Translations under genes and position numbers: made by a program | Assembly (NCBI GenBank): GCA_040776905.1 | Contig: JAXGZQ010000001.1 | Span: 496,001-560,000, forward strand | From: SLHU01 sp009929975 | GTDB taxonomy: Bacteria; Bacillota; Clostridia; Saccharofermentanales; UBA5734 | Direction of reading: 5' to 3' | DNA length: 64,000 nucleotides | Notes under the pieces: model-generated | The model's input: only the letters and a program-made list of their open reading frames with translations | Database searches by the model: none | What the model was told of the DNA's origin: nothing | In this document: positions 9,064-17,617 of the stretch, piece after piece | Layout: each line of letters opens with the position of its first letter | Numbering within the stretch: the first letter of the stretch is position 1

Positions 9064-9727
9064 TTCGGCAGCTAATGCAATAGTAAATACTATAAATTGT
9101 ACAGGTGTAATGGGGGTTGGAATAGCACTTGAATTCAAATTGCGTTATCCTGATATGTATAAGGATTACTTTTGTAAGTGTAAAAATGATTTGATTAAGG
9201 TGGGTTTTGTTGATTACTATAAGACCTCTGACGATATGATAATTGTTAACTTCCCCACAAAATGGCATTTCAAATATCCTTCAAAAATGCAATGGATAGA
9301 AGAAGGATTGATGCATTTTGCCCAATCATATTCAAAAGTCGGCATAACTTCGGTTGCATTTCCTAAACTTGGAACGGGGAAAGGTGGTTTAAATTGGCCA
9401 GATGTGAAAAGATTAATGGAAAAGTATTTGGAACATCTTGATATCGAAGTAATAATTTGCCTTGATGAAAAGAAAGAGGCCGAAGGGATTGAGCTTAAAA
9501 TGCTAGATGCATTTAATTCGTCAAATATTGAAGAATTAGCCAAAAATGTTAAACTGTCGGAAAAACAAAAGAAACAACTGAAAGATAATTTACCGTATGG
9601 CAGGTTTTGGCAAATAGCCAATACGACATCTATAGGAATAAAAACATATAGTTCTATTTTTCATTATTTTTTCAATTACGCTAATAGTCCCTCTAAATTG
9701 CCAACTCAATTATCACTCTTTGACTAA
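9032..9727 (+). CDS. darG: DarG-family macrodomain antitoxin (DNA ADP-ribosylglycohydrolase)
   Basis: DarG removes the ADP-ribose placed on DNA by DarT and in some systems also binds the toxin. The N-terminal 155 residues are a macrodomain: NTINCTGVMGVGIALEF is the ADP-ribose-binding loop, FPTKWHFKYPSKMQW contains the conserved lysine region, and FPKLGTGKGGLNW is the second glycine-rich loop. Residues about 155-231 form a helical tail ending in QLSLFD, possibly a toxin-contacting region. I place the start at ATG 9032 rather than 9005 because GGGAGAGA lies just upstream and the protein then begins MIKYYRGTVF like known DarG proteins. The gene overlaps darT by 32 bp and ends 87 bp before a MazF-like gene. 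Confidence 0.9.
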   Translation: MIKYYRGTVFNSAANAIVNTINCTGVMGVGIALEFKLRYPDMYKDYFCKCKNDLIKVGFVDYYKTSDDMIIVNFPTKWHFKYPSKMQWIEEGLMHFAQSYSKVGITSVAFPKLGTGKGGLNWPDVKRLMEKYLEHLDIEVIICLDEKKEAEGIELKMLDAFNSSNIEELAKNVKLSEKQKKQLKDNLPYGRFWQIANTTSIGIKTYSSIFHYFFNYANSPSKLPTQLSLFD

Positions 9728-9814
9728 CTTTCGAAGAAAGAGAAAGTACAATCAAATAATGTATTTAATGGATAGAAGCTAAAAATTGTATTAATGTAGT
9801 CAGAGGTTTATTAC

Positions 9815-10462
9815 ATGGAAAGTTCTTTAAACTATATGCAAGCAAATTGCGATAAGGATAATGATTATAGAGAATTCAAACGTGGAGAAATTTATTATGT
9901 TACTCTTGATGATGTTCAGTATATGAGCAGTCACATTGCAAATAAATCACGCCCAGCGCTTATAATTCAGAATGATGTTGGAAATATTCACAGTAGAACA
10001 CTGATAATTGCACTTTTAACCTCCAGTAATGACAGAAATTATCCATTTCATTATAAGGTGAAAATTAACGATCGAGATTCTACAATCATGTTTAATCAAA
10101 TATTGACGGTCGATAAATTTATGATTAGAGAAAAATACGCTGAATTGTCTGCACAACAGATGAGAGAGGCTGACCAATGTCTAATGCATTCATTAGCACT
10201 AAATAGGTTTTCTTTAGAATCATTAGTAGATTTCCAAATAATTTCTCTAATAAAAAAACGCACATTAGATGAAGAACTTACTTTTTTTGAATTTGAATTT
10301 AGGTTTATTGGCTTAGCACCCGTAATACTTAAAATTAGCCTCGATAAATTACAAGAGTTTGATGAGGACATTGATGATACTACATCATTATATGACTTAA
10401 AGCAAAAATTTGACTGCTGCACGGGCTTAAATTGGATTTTTAGAAACTCTCAATTAGCATAA
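9815..10462 (+). CDS. MazF/PemK-like toxin with long C-terminal extension
   Basis: MazF/PemK toxins are endoribonucleases that cleave mRNA. Residues about 22-120 show the fold: FKRGEIYYVTLDD, then KSRPALIIQNDVGN, then TLIIALLTSS and PFHYKVKI, and later FNQILTVDK. Typical members have 110-120 residues; this one has 215, with about 95 extra C-terminal residues (helical, then FEFEFRFIGLAPVILK) that I do not recognise. No gene for a small AbrB- or RHH-type antitoxin lies just upstream; darG is the nearest gene. The tail could carry the neutralising or targeting function, or this could be a non-toxic derivative. Start ATG 9815 has AGAGG about 10 bases upstream. AT-rich like darTG. Family fairly sure; activity uncertain. 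Confidence 0.74.
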   Translation: MESSLNYMQANCDKDNDYREFKRGEIYYVTLDDVQYMSSHIANKSRPALIIQNDVGNIHSRTLIIALLTSSNDRNYPFHYKVKINDRDSTIMFNQILTVDKFMIREKYAELSAQQMREADQCLMHSLALNRFSLESLVDFQIISLIKKRTLDEELTFFEFEFRFIGLAPVILKISLDKLQEFDEDIDDTTSLYDLKQKFDCCTGLNWIFRNSQLA

Positions 10463-10905
10463 TCAATCAGTTCATCAATAAACAAGAGATAATAAGTATG
10501 GAATAAATTCGAAATGTAAGTGTTTAATAGTAGCATCAAAGTTGAAAACAAAATATCATATCCAACCAAAAACGCCACCCGGATGGATGACGCTTAAGTG
10601 GATCTTTGTCTCTGGCAAGCCTGTTGCCTTGCTTATTAATAATTATTCTGTTCGAAAGTCTTCAGTTATGATGGCCAACCGGTTGGCCGCAGTCTTCAAA
10701 TACTTTTATCCAATTTTCCCGTTTTTACTAAAAGTCTGCCATGTTAACACCAGATTCGCCAAATATTCGAGAGTTCGCCAGAATCTCCACACACTTCTCC
10801 GCCAGAAAACCCGCGGTTTTCCTCAGTTTCTGAGGGAAGCCGCTTTTTTTCTGTGTGTGCAGAAAAGACTTGTTTTTCGATTTAGCTGATCCAGACAGCA
10901 TCTCG
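10463..10905. other. Intergenic stretch between mazF-like gene and integrase
   Basis: No convincing gene. A 115-codon plus-strand frame (10542-10889) runs through the terminator hairpin and has no recognisable protein features. The stretch contains a perfect 16-bp palindrome at 10673-10688 (GGCCAACCGGTTGGCC) and a strong plus-strand terminator at 10813-10850. As it lies at the 3' end of an integrase gene it is a reasonable place for an attachment site, but I found no matching repeat elsewhere in the window. Confidence 0.5.
10813..10850 (+). terminator. Rho-independent terminator
   Basis: A fully paired 14-bp stem (10813-10826 with 10830-10843, including two G-T pairs), a 3-base loop and seven T residues. 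It would end plus-strand transcripts coming from the darTG/mazF-like genes before they run into the convergent integrase gene. Confidence 0.85.
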
Positions 10906-12077
10906 TTATTCGCCTTCATTTTGTCCAGCACTGACGAAATTCAGACCCTCAATCATAGCCTGAGCCGATGACAGCTTTGAATTGTAATCCAGATGAGCAT
11001 AGATATTGGCCGTCGTTGCAAAATCACTGTGGCCTAGCCAGTCCTGGATCTGCTTCATCGGAACATTGTTTGCGAGCAGCAAGCTGGCACAACTATGTCT
11101 AAGATCGTGGAAGCGTATCCTTCTGAGTCCATTGTCCTCTAGGAGTTTGGGGAAAGCGGTCGTTAAGTATCCTGGCGAAGCCTGACACCCAGCTCGTTGA
11201 CACAGATGTAGTCAAGATAGTCTTTACTATAGGACCTTCCACAGAGCTTCCGATTGATTTTCTGATGTTCCATGGCAATCACAAGTTTCTCTTTGAAAGC
11301 GGGAACCAAGGGCAAGGTCCTCATGCTGGATTTGTTTTTGGTTGAATCCGACGCATGGATCAGGTATTTTCCATCAATCGAAAATGATGTTACCGTATGC
11401 CTGATCACTAAACTATTGTTGAAGTCGATGGCACTCCATTTGAGACCGACAACCTCACTTCTGCGCAATCCATAGAATGCACCCAGTAAGACTGGTAGTT
11501 CAAGATTCGTTCCTCTCACCAAATCAAACAACTGGTTAACTTCATGACTGTCATAGAAACTGCCAACGAAGCGTTCCTGCCTGGGCCGTTCGATCTTGCT
11601 GGCTGGATTGACTGGGATTAGATCGATCTTGACTGCATATTTCAGTGCTTTATGGATTACTGAGTGATAATGAATCACGGTACTGGCTTTTACTCGTTTC
11701 AACTGGAGCGTGTAAAAATCCTGGATTTCTTTGGGCTTAAGATCATTCAGTTTGATTGCCTTTTCCTTGAAGTATGGAATGATTGGTGCTTTACACATTC
11801 CAGCATAGCTTGAATAGGTTGTTAGTTGGATCGTGCTCTTGGCAATCTCCAGCCACTGTTCTAGAAATTCATGGAAGAGCATATCTTCTGTCGGAGTTGG
11901 GATTTCAGGTACAAAGTTTTTCCTTGCCTCCTGGAGAAGATCCTGAGCCCGCTTTTTGTTGCCTTTGACGGTCAGGCCGGTAGTGATCCATTTGCTTTTA
12001 CGCTTGCCTTCGTGATTTGTGTAGTTCAGTACAATATAGAAATAGCCGTTTTTTTCTTGCAGGTGTCCTGCTACCAT
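10906..12077 (-). pseudogene. int: Tyrosine integrase (Tn916/phage type) with a one-base frameshift
   Basis: Site-specific recombinase of the phage/ICE integrase family. The upstream part (12077 to about 11175) has an N-terminal AP2-like arm-binding region (MVAGHLQEKNGYFYIVL), a SAM-like core-binding domain, and the catalytic domain opening with GLRRSEVVGLKW (first catalytic arginine). The frame then stops at 11163. In the next frame the protein continues GYLTTAFPKLLEDNGL, followed by HDLRHSCAS (H-x-x-R), GHSDFATT (histidine) and NIYAHLD (tyrosine), ending at TAA 10906-10908. Restoring one base near 11176 (CGCCAGG to CGCCCAGG, giving R-P-G-Y-L) would reopen a protein of about 390 residues with the complete catalytic set. 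The lesion is either a recent inactivating deletion or a sequencing error in a C run. Confidence 0.88.
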
Positions 12078-12170
12078 TATAAAAACCTCCTTTGTTTGTA
12101 GCTCCGATTACCTGCCGTTGACACTTTGAGCGTATCATGGGCAAGTTGCTTCGTGCAATGTTGTGGAGGT

Positions 12171-12401
12171 TCAAATGGACGGCTGTTCATTTCCGACTCT
12201 GAGATACGATATGATGTGTGCTTTTGGGATTCGATAGTTACGGCCAATTTTGATAAAGGTCACGTCACCGTTTTTCAGGAGCTTATAACCTGTCTTGGTG
12301 CTGACACCAAGGATTTCACACATTTGATCAATATTCATGACGTCGGGATAATCTTTGAGCATGAGGCTATAGGCGTCTTTACTGGATAAAGTTGTGCTCA
12401 T
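12171..12401 (-). CDS. Excisionase-like helix-turn-helix protein
   Basis: A 76-residue protein with a MerR/excisionase-type winged helix: VMNIDQMCEILGVSTKTGY, then KLLKNGDVTFIKIGRNYRI, and the PKAHIISYL wing-helix end. Such proteins bind next to attachment sites and steer the integrase toward excision, or act as small regulators. The start is ATG 12401, with GGGAGG about seven bases upstream; an upstream in-frame ATG at 12419 lies before that site. It lies 93 bp upstream of the integrase on the same strand, the usual xis-int order. Because the integrase is frameshifted, the element may no longer excise. Confidence 0.82.
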   Translation of the reverse strand: MSTTLSSKDAYSLMLKDYPDVMNIDQMCEILGVSTKTGYKLLKNGDVTFIKIGRNYRIPKAHIISYLRVGNEQPSI

Positions 12402-12419
12402 GCAAAAACCTCCCTTCAT

Positions 12420-12965
12420 TTAATAGAAAACAGCCGCACCTGAATCAATCGTTCCGCCATTAATATGCGGGATTACCAGGTGCGGCTGCTATATTTGATT
12501 CTGGTTTTTTGGATGGACCGGACAAGCGCTGGCTTACGCTCTCATAGGACTTTCACCTCCCTCCATTCTGATGGCGGGCCATACTCATTGCCTGCGACGG
12601 TTTGATCACGCTCGGACTGTGACTATACGGAAGTATCATTATCTGATGCACAAGGTCATGGCCAGCCGATCTGCCAAGATCGACCTGCAGCAAGGGTATT
12701 TGTCGCTCTCTTCGTGAAAAACGAAGGTCATTGCGCACCTGCTGCCTGGCTTGTCCTTCCGGCTCATGCATCAAAGGTATCCGGTTCTCCTATATGAAGT
12801 TGTCAAAGATCGATTTTATGAGAAGATAAAAGTCCCTCTCATAAGCCATGACATTTGGAAGGCAAAAGTAAACCCCTACATTTTGATGAATCAATATTTT
12901 TAAATTGATGAACGATTTCATAAAATATATAATTGATATAGTAAATAGAATGTGAATTATCAGGG
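12420..12965. other. Stretch between excisionase gene and IS remnant, little identifiable
   Basis: Besides the 12-bp inverted repeat, the stretch holds one possible minus-strand small frame (12553-12774, 73 codons if TTG 12774 is used, 72 from ATG 12771). It has AGGAG about 15 bases upstream, and I see no known family in it. A purine-rich GGAGGGAGGTG on the minus strand near 12557 precedes only a three-codon frame. From 12790 the DNA becomes AT-rich and non-coding up to the truncated transposase. Confidence 0.35.
12431..12488. repeat. Perfect 12-bp inverted repeat upstream of the excisionase gene
   Basis: CAGCCGCACCTG at 12431-12442 is matched exactly by CAGGTGCGGCTG at 12477-12488, with a 34-base spacer. 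On the minus strand the second arm is followed by TTTTCTATT, so it could act as a terminator or attenuator just before the excisionase gene. It could equally be a protein-binding site. Confidence 0.7.
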
Positions 12966-14192
12966 ATGAAACATACTGCTTATAGGAGGGGAAATCAGTA
13001 CTTTCTTGGTCTGCCTGGATATCAGGAGCGTGCACCGTTTGACGCGTCACTCATGGTGCATTTTCGGAAACGGTTTCCGCAAGAGGTCATCAATGAAATC
13101 AACGAACTGATAGCAAAGAGTTCGGCCAAAAATGCGGGAAATGACAAAGATGACAATACCCCAAAACCTTCTTCAGGAGATGATATAAACTCAGAAAGCG
13201 ATGCTGCCCAAGTGCATTTCGGTGATTTGATTCTTGATGCAACCTGCGTTCCCGCTGACATTCATTATCCGACCGATGTGCACCTCCTAAATCACTCGAG
13301 AGAGGTTCTGGAAGACGTTCTGGATACATTGCATATACCGGATATCGGAGTACGTTCAAAACCGCGGGATAAGTGTGAAATTGCCCGAATTCGATATTTG
13401 GATTACAGCAAGAAAAAGAAACATGGCAAAACAGAAACGAGGAAAACCATCAAGCAGCAATTACAATTCATTCGCCGAGATATCTGCTTTATTGAGGTAT
13501 ATGCAAAGGCTGGCCGATTGCCTCTTTTAAAGAAATCTCAATACAGGAATTTACTGGTAGCCAACGAAATTTACAGGCAGCAGGCATTGATGTATCAAGA
13601 TCATAATCACAGTGTGGAAGATCGGATTGTAAGCTTGGAACAACCGCATATCAGGCCGATTGTCAGAGGGAAGGCCGGTGCACACACGGAGTTTGGTGCC
13701 AAGCTTGAAATCAGTGTGGTTGATGGATTTGTGTTTTCGGAAAGATTGGATTTCAATAGCTTCAATGAGGGAATTGGATTGAGGCAATCCCTGGAGCGAT
13801 ACAAAGAGAGATTTGGCAGTTATCCAGCATCAGTCATAGCCGACAAGATATACCGAAACCGAGCCAATTATCATATCTGTAAGTCGCTTGGAATCAGGCT
13901 CAGCGGTCCCCGATTGGGACGGCCGCCGGCAGATGAATGTGAGCATCGAAATCAGAAACATCTTGAACGTCTTGATTCAAAGATACGAAATATTGTGGAA
14001 GAACGGTTTGGCACAGGAAAGAGAAAATACGGATTGGACAGAGTGTATGCTAAGAGACCAGAAACGACAGCTACAGTGATTACACTAAATCTGTTGGTAT
14101 TGAATTTGGAGCATATGCTCCGGATTCTTTATTCTCTTTTTTCAAAGTTCAACATATTTGGTGTCTATTTTGTTCTATCACCAGCAGCGTGA
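12966..14192 (+). pseudogene. IS5-like transposase, N-terminus missing
   Basis: DDE transposase of the IS5/COG3039 type. It begins in mid-domain at GNQYFLGLPGYQERAPFDAS, whereas complete members carry about 90 more N-terminal residues. Catalytic residues are visible: D in LILDATCVPADI, D in VIADKIYRN and E in VEERFGTGKRKYG, with the conserved GPRLGRPPAD between the second D and E. The apparent start MKHTAYRR has GGGATG but the DNA upstream to 12790 encodes nothing similar, so the 5' end has been lost. No intact inverted repeats were found. It is a decayed remnant inside the accessory region. Confidence 0.83.
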
Positions 14193-14438
14193 AAATGGCG
14201 CATCCGTTCAGCAGACCCTATGTAAGTGAAAAGAAGTCCCCGAAGGAACTTCTTTCGCCACAAATCATATTCTTTTTTATCGAGGGAAGTCCGGTTGATG
14301 ATCCTACTGTTTTACAAAATAGGAGTACAATGGGGGGTACAAATCCCATCCACATTCCCTAAAAGCCTTGATTTTAAGCCTTTTCAGCCAAAAGTACGGT
14401 TTCTGGGCAAATTATAGCATATTGTTGCAAGTCTATTC

Positions 14439-15356
14439 TTACAATTCCATCAGAAAATGTTCATGCAGCGCACGTTTCACCTGATCGAAATTACCTCGCT
14501 CCGGACATTGGATGGAAACAACCAATCCCTTCTCTGGGAGAATCGTTGTAATCTGTCCGAATGCGCCATCAGCACGATAGGATCCTGGATATGGACTGAT
14601 CCAGAACTGATAGCCATATCCTACATGCCAGAGATCTGCAGATGGCTCGAAGGTAAATTTCGGGGTGGACACCTCCTGCACCCAGTCCCTGCTGACAATC
14701 TGCTCGCCCTTCCAGTTACCCTCAGCCAGATAGAGCTGTCCCAGTTTCATCATCTCGGTACAAGTCAGATACATACCTCCGCCGCCATTCGGATGTCCCT
14801 GTGGATCATGCTCCCAGAGCGGCCATCCCATATCAAGGGGCTGGAATACCTTCTCATACAGATACTCTCCCATCCGCTTGCCAACGGCCCGTTCTACCAT
14901 ATGAGCAGCCAGAATACTGTCGGCAGAGGAATAGCAGAATGCACTGCCTGGCTCCACAGGAACCGGCTGTGCCATCATATATTTCTCATAATCCGGTGCG
15001 CCGACGCCCGGACGTCTGTCCGCATTCATCAGAAGTGCCTTACCAAAGCCACTGGACATGCAGAGCAGATGTTTCAACTGAATCTTCTCCAGATTTGGAT
15101 CCGGATTTGAAGGAAGTTTATCTTTAAACACTTCCGCCACATGATCTTCCAGGCTTAGTTTTCCCTCTTCCATTGCGAGTCCAACTGCTGTTACCGTAAA
15201 ACTCTTGGTATGTGAATAAATATTTCTCGGTGCATTTGCTGCGTAGTGCATCTCACAGAGTACCTTGTTCTCATCTCCGACACTGATAGCTTCCAGCGGC
15301 AGATTGTGGCTGCTGGCATAACGATGAAATTCCAAAAACTTCTCTTCCAGTAACAT
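14439..15356 (-). CDS. Serine hydrolase of the beta-lactamase (class C/esterase) superfamily
   Basis: A 305-residue penicillin-recognising-fold hydrolase; members include esterases, D-aminopeptidases and class C beta-lactamases. The catalytic S-x-x-K is SHTK in NIYSHTKSFTV (about residues 48-51) and the tyrosine motif lies in CYSSADSIL. Further family marks are LKHLLCMSSGFG and GGGMYLTCTEMMKLGQLYL, and the late HVGYGYQFW. There is no signal peptide, so it is probably cytoplasmic and acts on a small ester or amide. GAGG lies upstream of ATG 15356. It follows the GH172 gene by about 105 bp on the same strand, possibly as an operon. The substrate cannot be read; a sugar ester deacylase role beside a glycosidase is inference. 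Confidence 0.85.
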   Translation of the reverse strand: MLLEEKFLEFHRYASSHNLPLEAISVGDENKVLCEMHYAANAPRNIYSHTKSFTVTAVGLAMEEGKLSLEDHVAEVFKDKLPSNPDPNLEKIQLKHLLCMSSGFGKALLMNADRRPGVGAPDYEKYMMAQPVPVEPGSAFCYSSADSILAAHMVERAVGKRMGEYLYEKVFQPLDMGWPLWEHDPQGHPNGGGGMYLTCTEMMKLGQLYLAEGNWKGEQIVSRDWVQEVSTPKFTFEPSADLWHVGYGYQFWISPYPGSYRADGAFGQITTILPEKGLVVSIQCPERGNFDQVKRALHEHFLMEL

Positions 15357-15462
15357 AATACCTCTATCCTTTCCGGCAAATCTCTGATGTCAGTCCGATA
15401 TAACCGATGCGACGTGTCGCAAGGTTAAAACCAATCTATCTGACATCTCCAATCTGGTTCTA

Positions 15463-16491
15463 TTATCTCATACACATCTCTGCATCTGTCGGCAGTGGCA
15501 TCAGCGGTGCGGACGGCAGGGTCTGATACCAATAAGCAACACTGGTGTAATCATCGTAACGCGGTCCGGTCCAGCCCATGTTGTCGAGTGTCATACGAAA
15601 CTTATTCTCAAAACGGATCGGGTCTGCAATATGGAAATGATACAGCAGGAATCTCTGCTGTCCGTTATAGAATTCCCGGTTGTCTCCATAGATTGCATAC
15701 ATGCCGGTATATAAGCCGCTGAAGGTCTGATAGCTCTTGATGATGATGTCATTTCCAAATCCATAGGAACCGCCGAAGTAGTCTTCAGTTCCGGTATAGT
15801 GGATAGACGGATACGGATCATCGTCCAGATACATGCGGGCTTCGCCTTCTACCCAACAGGTATTGTTGCCATTCATACCAGTTGCCAGAGTCACACCAAC
15901 AAATTGTCCCCTGCCTTCGATTCCGTCAACGATTGTGTAGGTACGACCCTTCTGAACCGGGTGCTCTTGGCGATAGGTGGCATGGAAATAACCAGCCTCC
16001 GCCGGAATCTCCTGATAAGCTCCGGTGATAATATAATAGAGATTTTCATCCTTGTCACCACGGTTTTCCATCGTGATCCGAGCTCTCTTATGGAACGGCA
16101 TCTCAAAATAGCTGTTATAGCCGCGACCAGGAGCTACCAGCATCATGGCAGAATTCAACACCGGATATTTGCCATCCCGGTCCACGAAATTTTCATCATA
16201 GGCACATCCGAAGAATGCAGAGAGCGGAGCTTCCACAGACGGATATTCCTGATCATCCCAATACATACGGATGATAAAATGGTGCCCGACATATCCGGTA
16301 AACCACATATGCTGGATCACACCCGGTCCTGCAGCATCTACCAGAGTTACGGTTTCCCCTGCAGGAATCGTCACGGTCGGACGAAGCTTGGTGCAGTCAC
16401 CGCCCTGGGAACCACCTGCGCGTACACCGGTTGGATTCTCTGCGGAAAATGCAAACGTTTTGGAGTTCTGGATCATACAATAGTTGTTCAT
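15463..16491 (-). CDS. GH172 (DUF2961) family glycoside hydrolase
   Basis: A 342-residue protein of the DUF2961/GH172 family, whose characterised members act on fructo- and arabino-furanosides (for example difructose anhydrides and arabinan). Family segments seen are GGDCTKLRPTVTIPAG, GPGVIQHMWFTG, the acidic GTEDYFGGSYGFG (probable catalytic glutamate), YHFHIADPIRFENKFRMTLD and the C-terminal SVAYWYQTLP. There is no signal peptide, so it probably acts inside the cell. The start at ATG 16491 has AGGAG seven bases upstream; an in-frame upstream ATG (16512) is less likely. It sits between the serine hydrolase and an aroE fragment. Family assignment is strong; the exact sugar is unknown. Confidence 0.9.
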   Translation of the reverse strand: MNNYCMIQNSKTFAFSAENPTGVRAGGSQGGDCTKLRPTVTIPAGETVTLVDAAGPGVIQHMWFTGYVGHHFIIRMYWDDQEYPSVEAPLSAFFGCAYDENFVDRDGKYPVLNSAMMLVAPGRGYNSYFEMPFHKRARITMENRGDKDENLYYIITGAYQEIPAEAGYFHATYRQEHPVQKGRTYTIVDGIEGRGQFVGVTLATGMNGNNTCWVEGEARMYLDDDPYPSIHYTGTEDYFGGSYGFGNDIIIKSYQTFSGLYTGMYAIYGDNREFYNGQQRFLLYHFHIADPIRFENKFRMTLDNMGWTGPRYDDYTSVAYWYQTLPSAPLMPLPTDAEMCMR

Positions 16492-16615
16492 ATTCTTCTC
16501 CTCTCTGATCAAACCTGGATCATCTGAAATTATTGCTTACTACGCTATCGCGTTTCTCTATTCACTATAAATTCACTATAACATTTATCTCCCATGAAGT
16601 GACGGAATTACAGAA

Positions 16616-16824
16616 TCATTCCGTCTGCGCCTTCTCATTTTCTTCCCGGATAATCTCCTTTAATTCTTTTCGCATCACATCCAGTGGAGCCTTCTGTCCG
16701 GTCCATAATTCGATCTGAGCAGCCCTCTGGAACTGGACATACCAAGACCATTCAGGATTTTGCAGCCCTTCTTCTCAGCATTTTTCAGGAATGCGGTCTT
16801 GGACGGGTTGTAGCAGGCATCAAA
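16616..16824 (-). pseudogene. aroE: aroE (shikimate dehydrogenase) 3' fragment with internal frameshift
   Basis: The minus strand reads FDACYNPSKTAFLKNAEKKG, then CKILNGLGM, the conserved late part of AroE around the substrate/NADP cleft. After GM the frame is lost by an apparent loss of four bases near 16735. In the next frame it resumes as VQFQRAAQIELWTGQKAPLD and ends at TGA 16616-16618. Only about the last quarter of the gene is present and its 5' boundary coincides with the start of the tRNA-Ser fragment at about 16822. It is a relic carried into or exposed by recombination at the tRNA site. Confidence 0.8.
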
Positions 16825-16873
16825 TCGAGTTGTCCGAGAGGGCACGTGGGTTCGAATCCCACCGTCTCCGCCA
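16822..16873 (+). tRNA. tRNA-Ser 3' half (fragment), probable attachment-site scar
   Basis: The sequence from about 16822 matches the 3' part of a class II tRNA. It shows an anticodon-stem remnant TCGAG, a long variable arm (TGTCC/GGGCA around GAGA), a T arm with stem GTGGG/CCCAC around TTCGAAT, an acceptor 3' strand CGTCTCC, discriminator G and encoded CCA. The long variable arm and G discriminator indicate serine. No matching 5' strand (GGAGACG) or anticodon stem is upstream; instead the DNA is the aroE fragment. Junction in the anticodon loop is a known integrase target class, so this is best read as an att scar. It cannot yield a working tRNA as it stands. Confidence 0.8.
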
Positions 16874-16900
16874 CATATGATCTGAAAAGTCGGATATGAA

Positions 16901-16930
16901 CGAAAAAGCGCTGTCGTGGCGCTTTTTTCG
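16901..16930. terminator. Bidirectional-looking terminator after the tRNA-Ser remnant
   Basis: CGAAAAAGCGC pairs with GCGCTTTTTTCG around an 8-base loop. The A-rich left side and T-rich right side would allow termination on either strand, most naturally for the former tRNA transcript on the plus strand. Confidence 0.8.
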
Positions 16931-17089
16931 TTATTCAGGCAAGTGCAGATAACAATCTGAGATCATCAGAGACTGAACCCACTGCCGGTGTCAACAACCA
17001 ATCGTTGGCCGATGGATTTGAATTATCTGTCAATTCCTGTCATATTGATGGTGTCAGATGGTGTTTTTCAATTGAAGGGAGTGATCGAT

Positions 17090-17593
17090 ATGAAGCGCGC
17101 CCTGACTTTGCTGGTATCCGTCCTGATGCTGATGGCCCTGACAACCGCCTGCGGTGTCAAAGATCGGATTGAGCAGGAAGCCGGAGAGGCACTCGGGGAA
17201 AAACTGCTGGAAAAAGCGGCAGGTGATGATGTTGATATTGATCTGGATGATGACAGTTTGGTCATAGAAGGAGACGACGGAGAAAGAATGGTCATTGGCA
17301 GCGGCCAATGGCCTGAATCAGACCTGGCCCGTTTGATTCCCGAATACAAATCCGGTGAAATCACAAGTGTCATGGAAATGCAAAATTCGCTTCAGGTTGT
17401 GATCAGTGGATCCGACGCTGACTATTTCGCTGATTATCTTGATTCAGTTAAATTGAAATTCAATGAAGATCCCTACGAGACGACATCGAGTGACGGGACC
17501 ACCTACACAGCCTCTGATGGCAAAAACCATTCCATCATGATTTTCTATGATAATAAGGATTGTATCATCTCAATCAGTCAGGACGACGACTGA
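17090..17593 (+). CDS. Small acidic lipoprotein, unknown function
   Basis: A 167-residue protein with a type II signal peptide: MKRA, a hydrophobic stretch LTLLVSVLMLMALT, and the lipobox LTTAC (cysteine about residue 21). The mature part is strongly acidic (DDVDIDLDDDSLVIEGDDGE, about residues 45-65) and ends in SISQDDD. I recognise no catalytic domain. The start at 17090 has GAAGGGAG eight bases upstream; longer upstream frames lack one. A strong terminator follows 24 bp after the stop, so it is probably monocistronic. Likely anchored on the outer face of the membrane; the role is unknown. Confidence 0.8.
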   Translation: MKRALTLLVSVLMLMALTTACGVKDRIEQEAGEALGEKLLEKAAGDDVDIDLDDDSLVIEGDDGERMVIGSGQWPESDLARLIPEYKSGEITSVMEMQNSLQVVISGSDADYFADYLDSVKLKFNEDPYETTSSDGTTYTASDGKNHSIMIFYDNKDCIISISQDDD

Positions 17594-17617
17594 TTCATTT
17601 TGCTGGGCATGTCGGAC

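Noticed and set aside
10542..10889. 115-codon plus-strand frame
   Set aside because: Runs through a strong terminator, has no homology pattern I recognise and no ribosome binding site.
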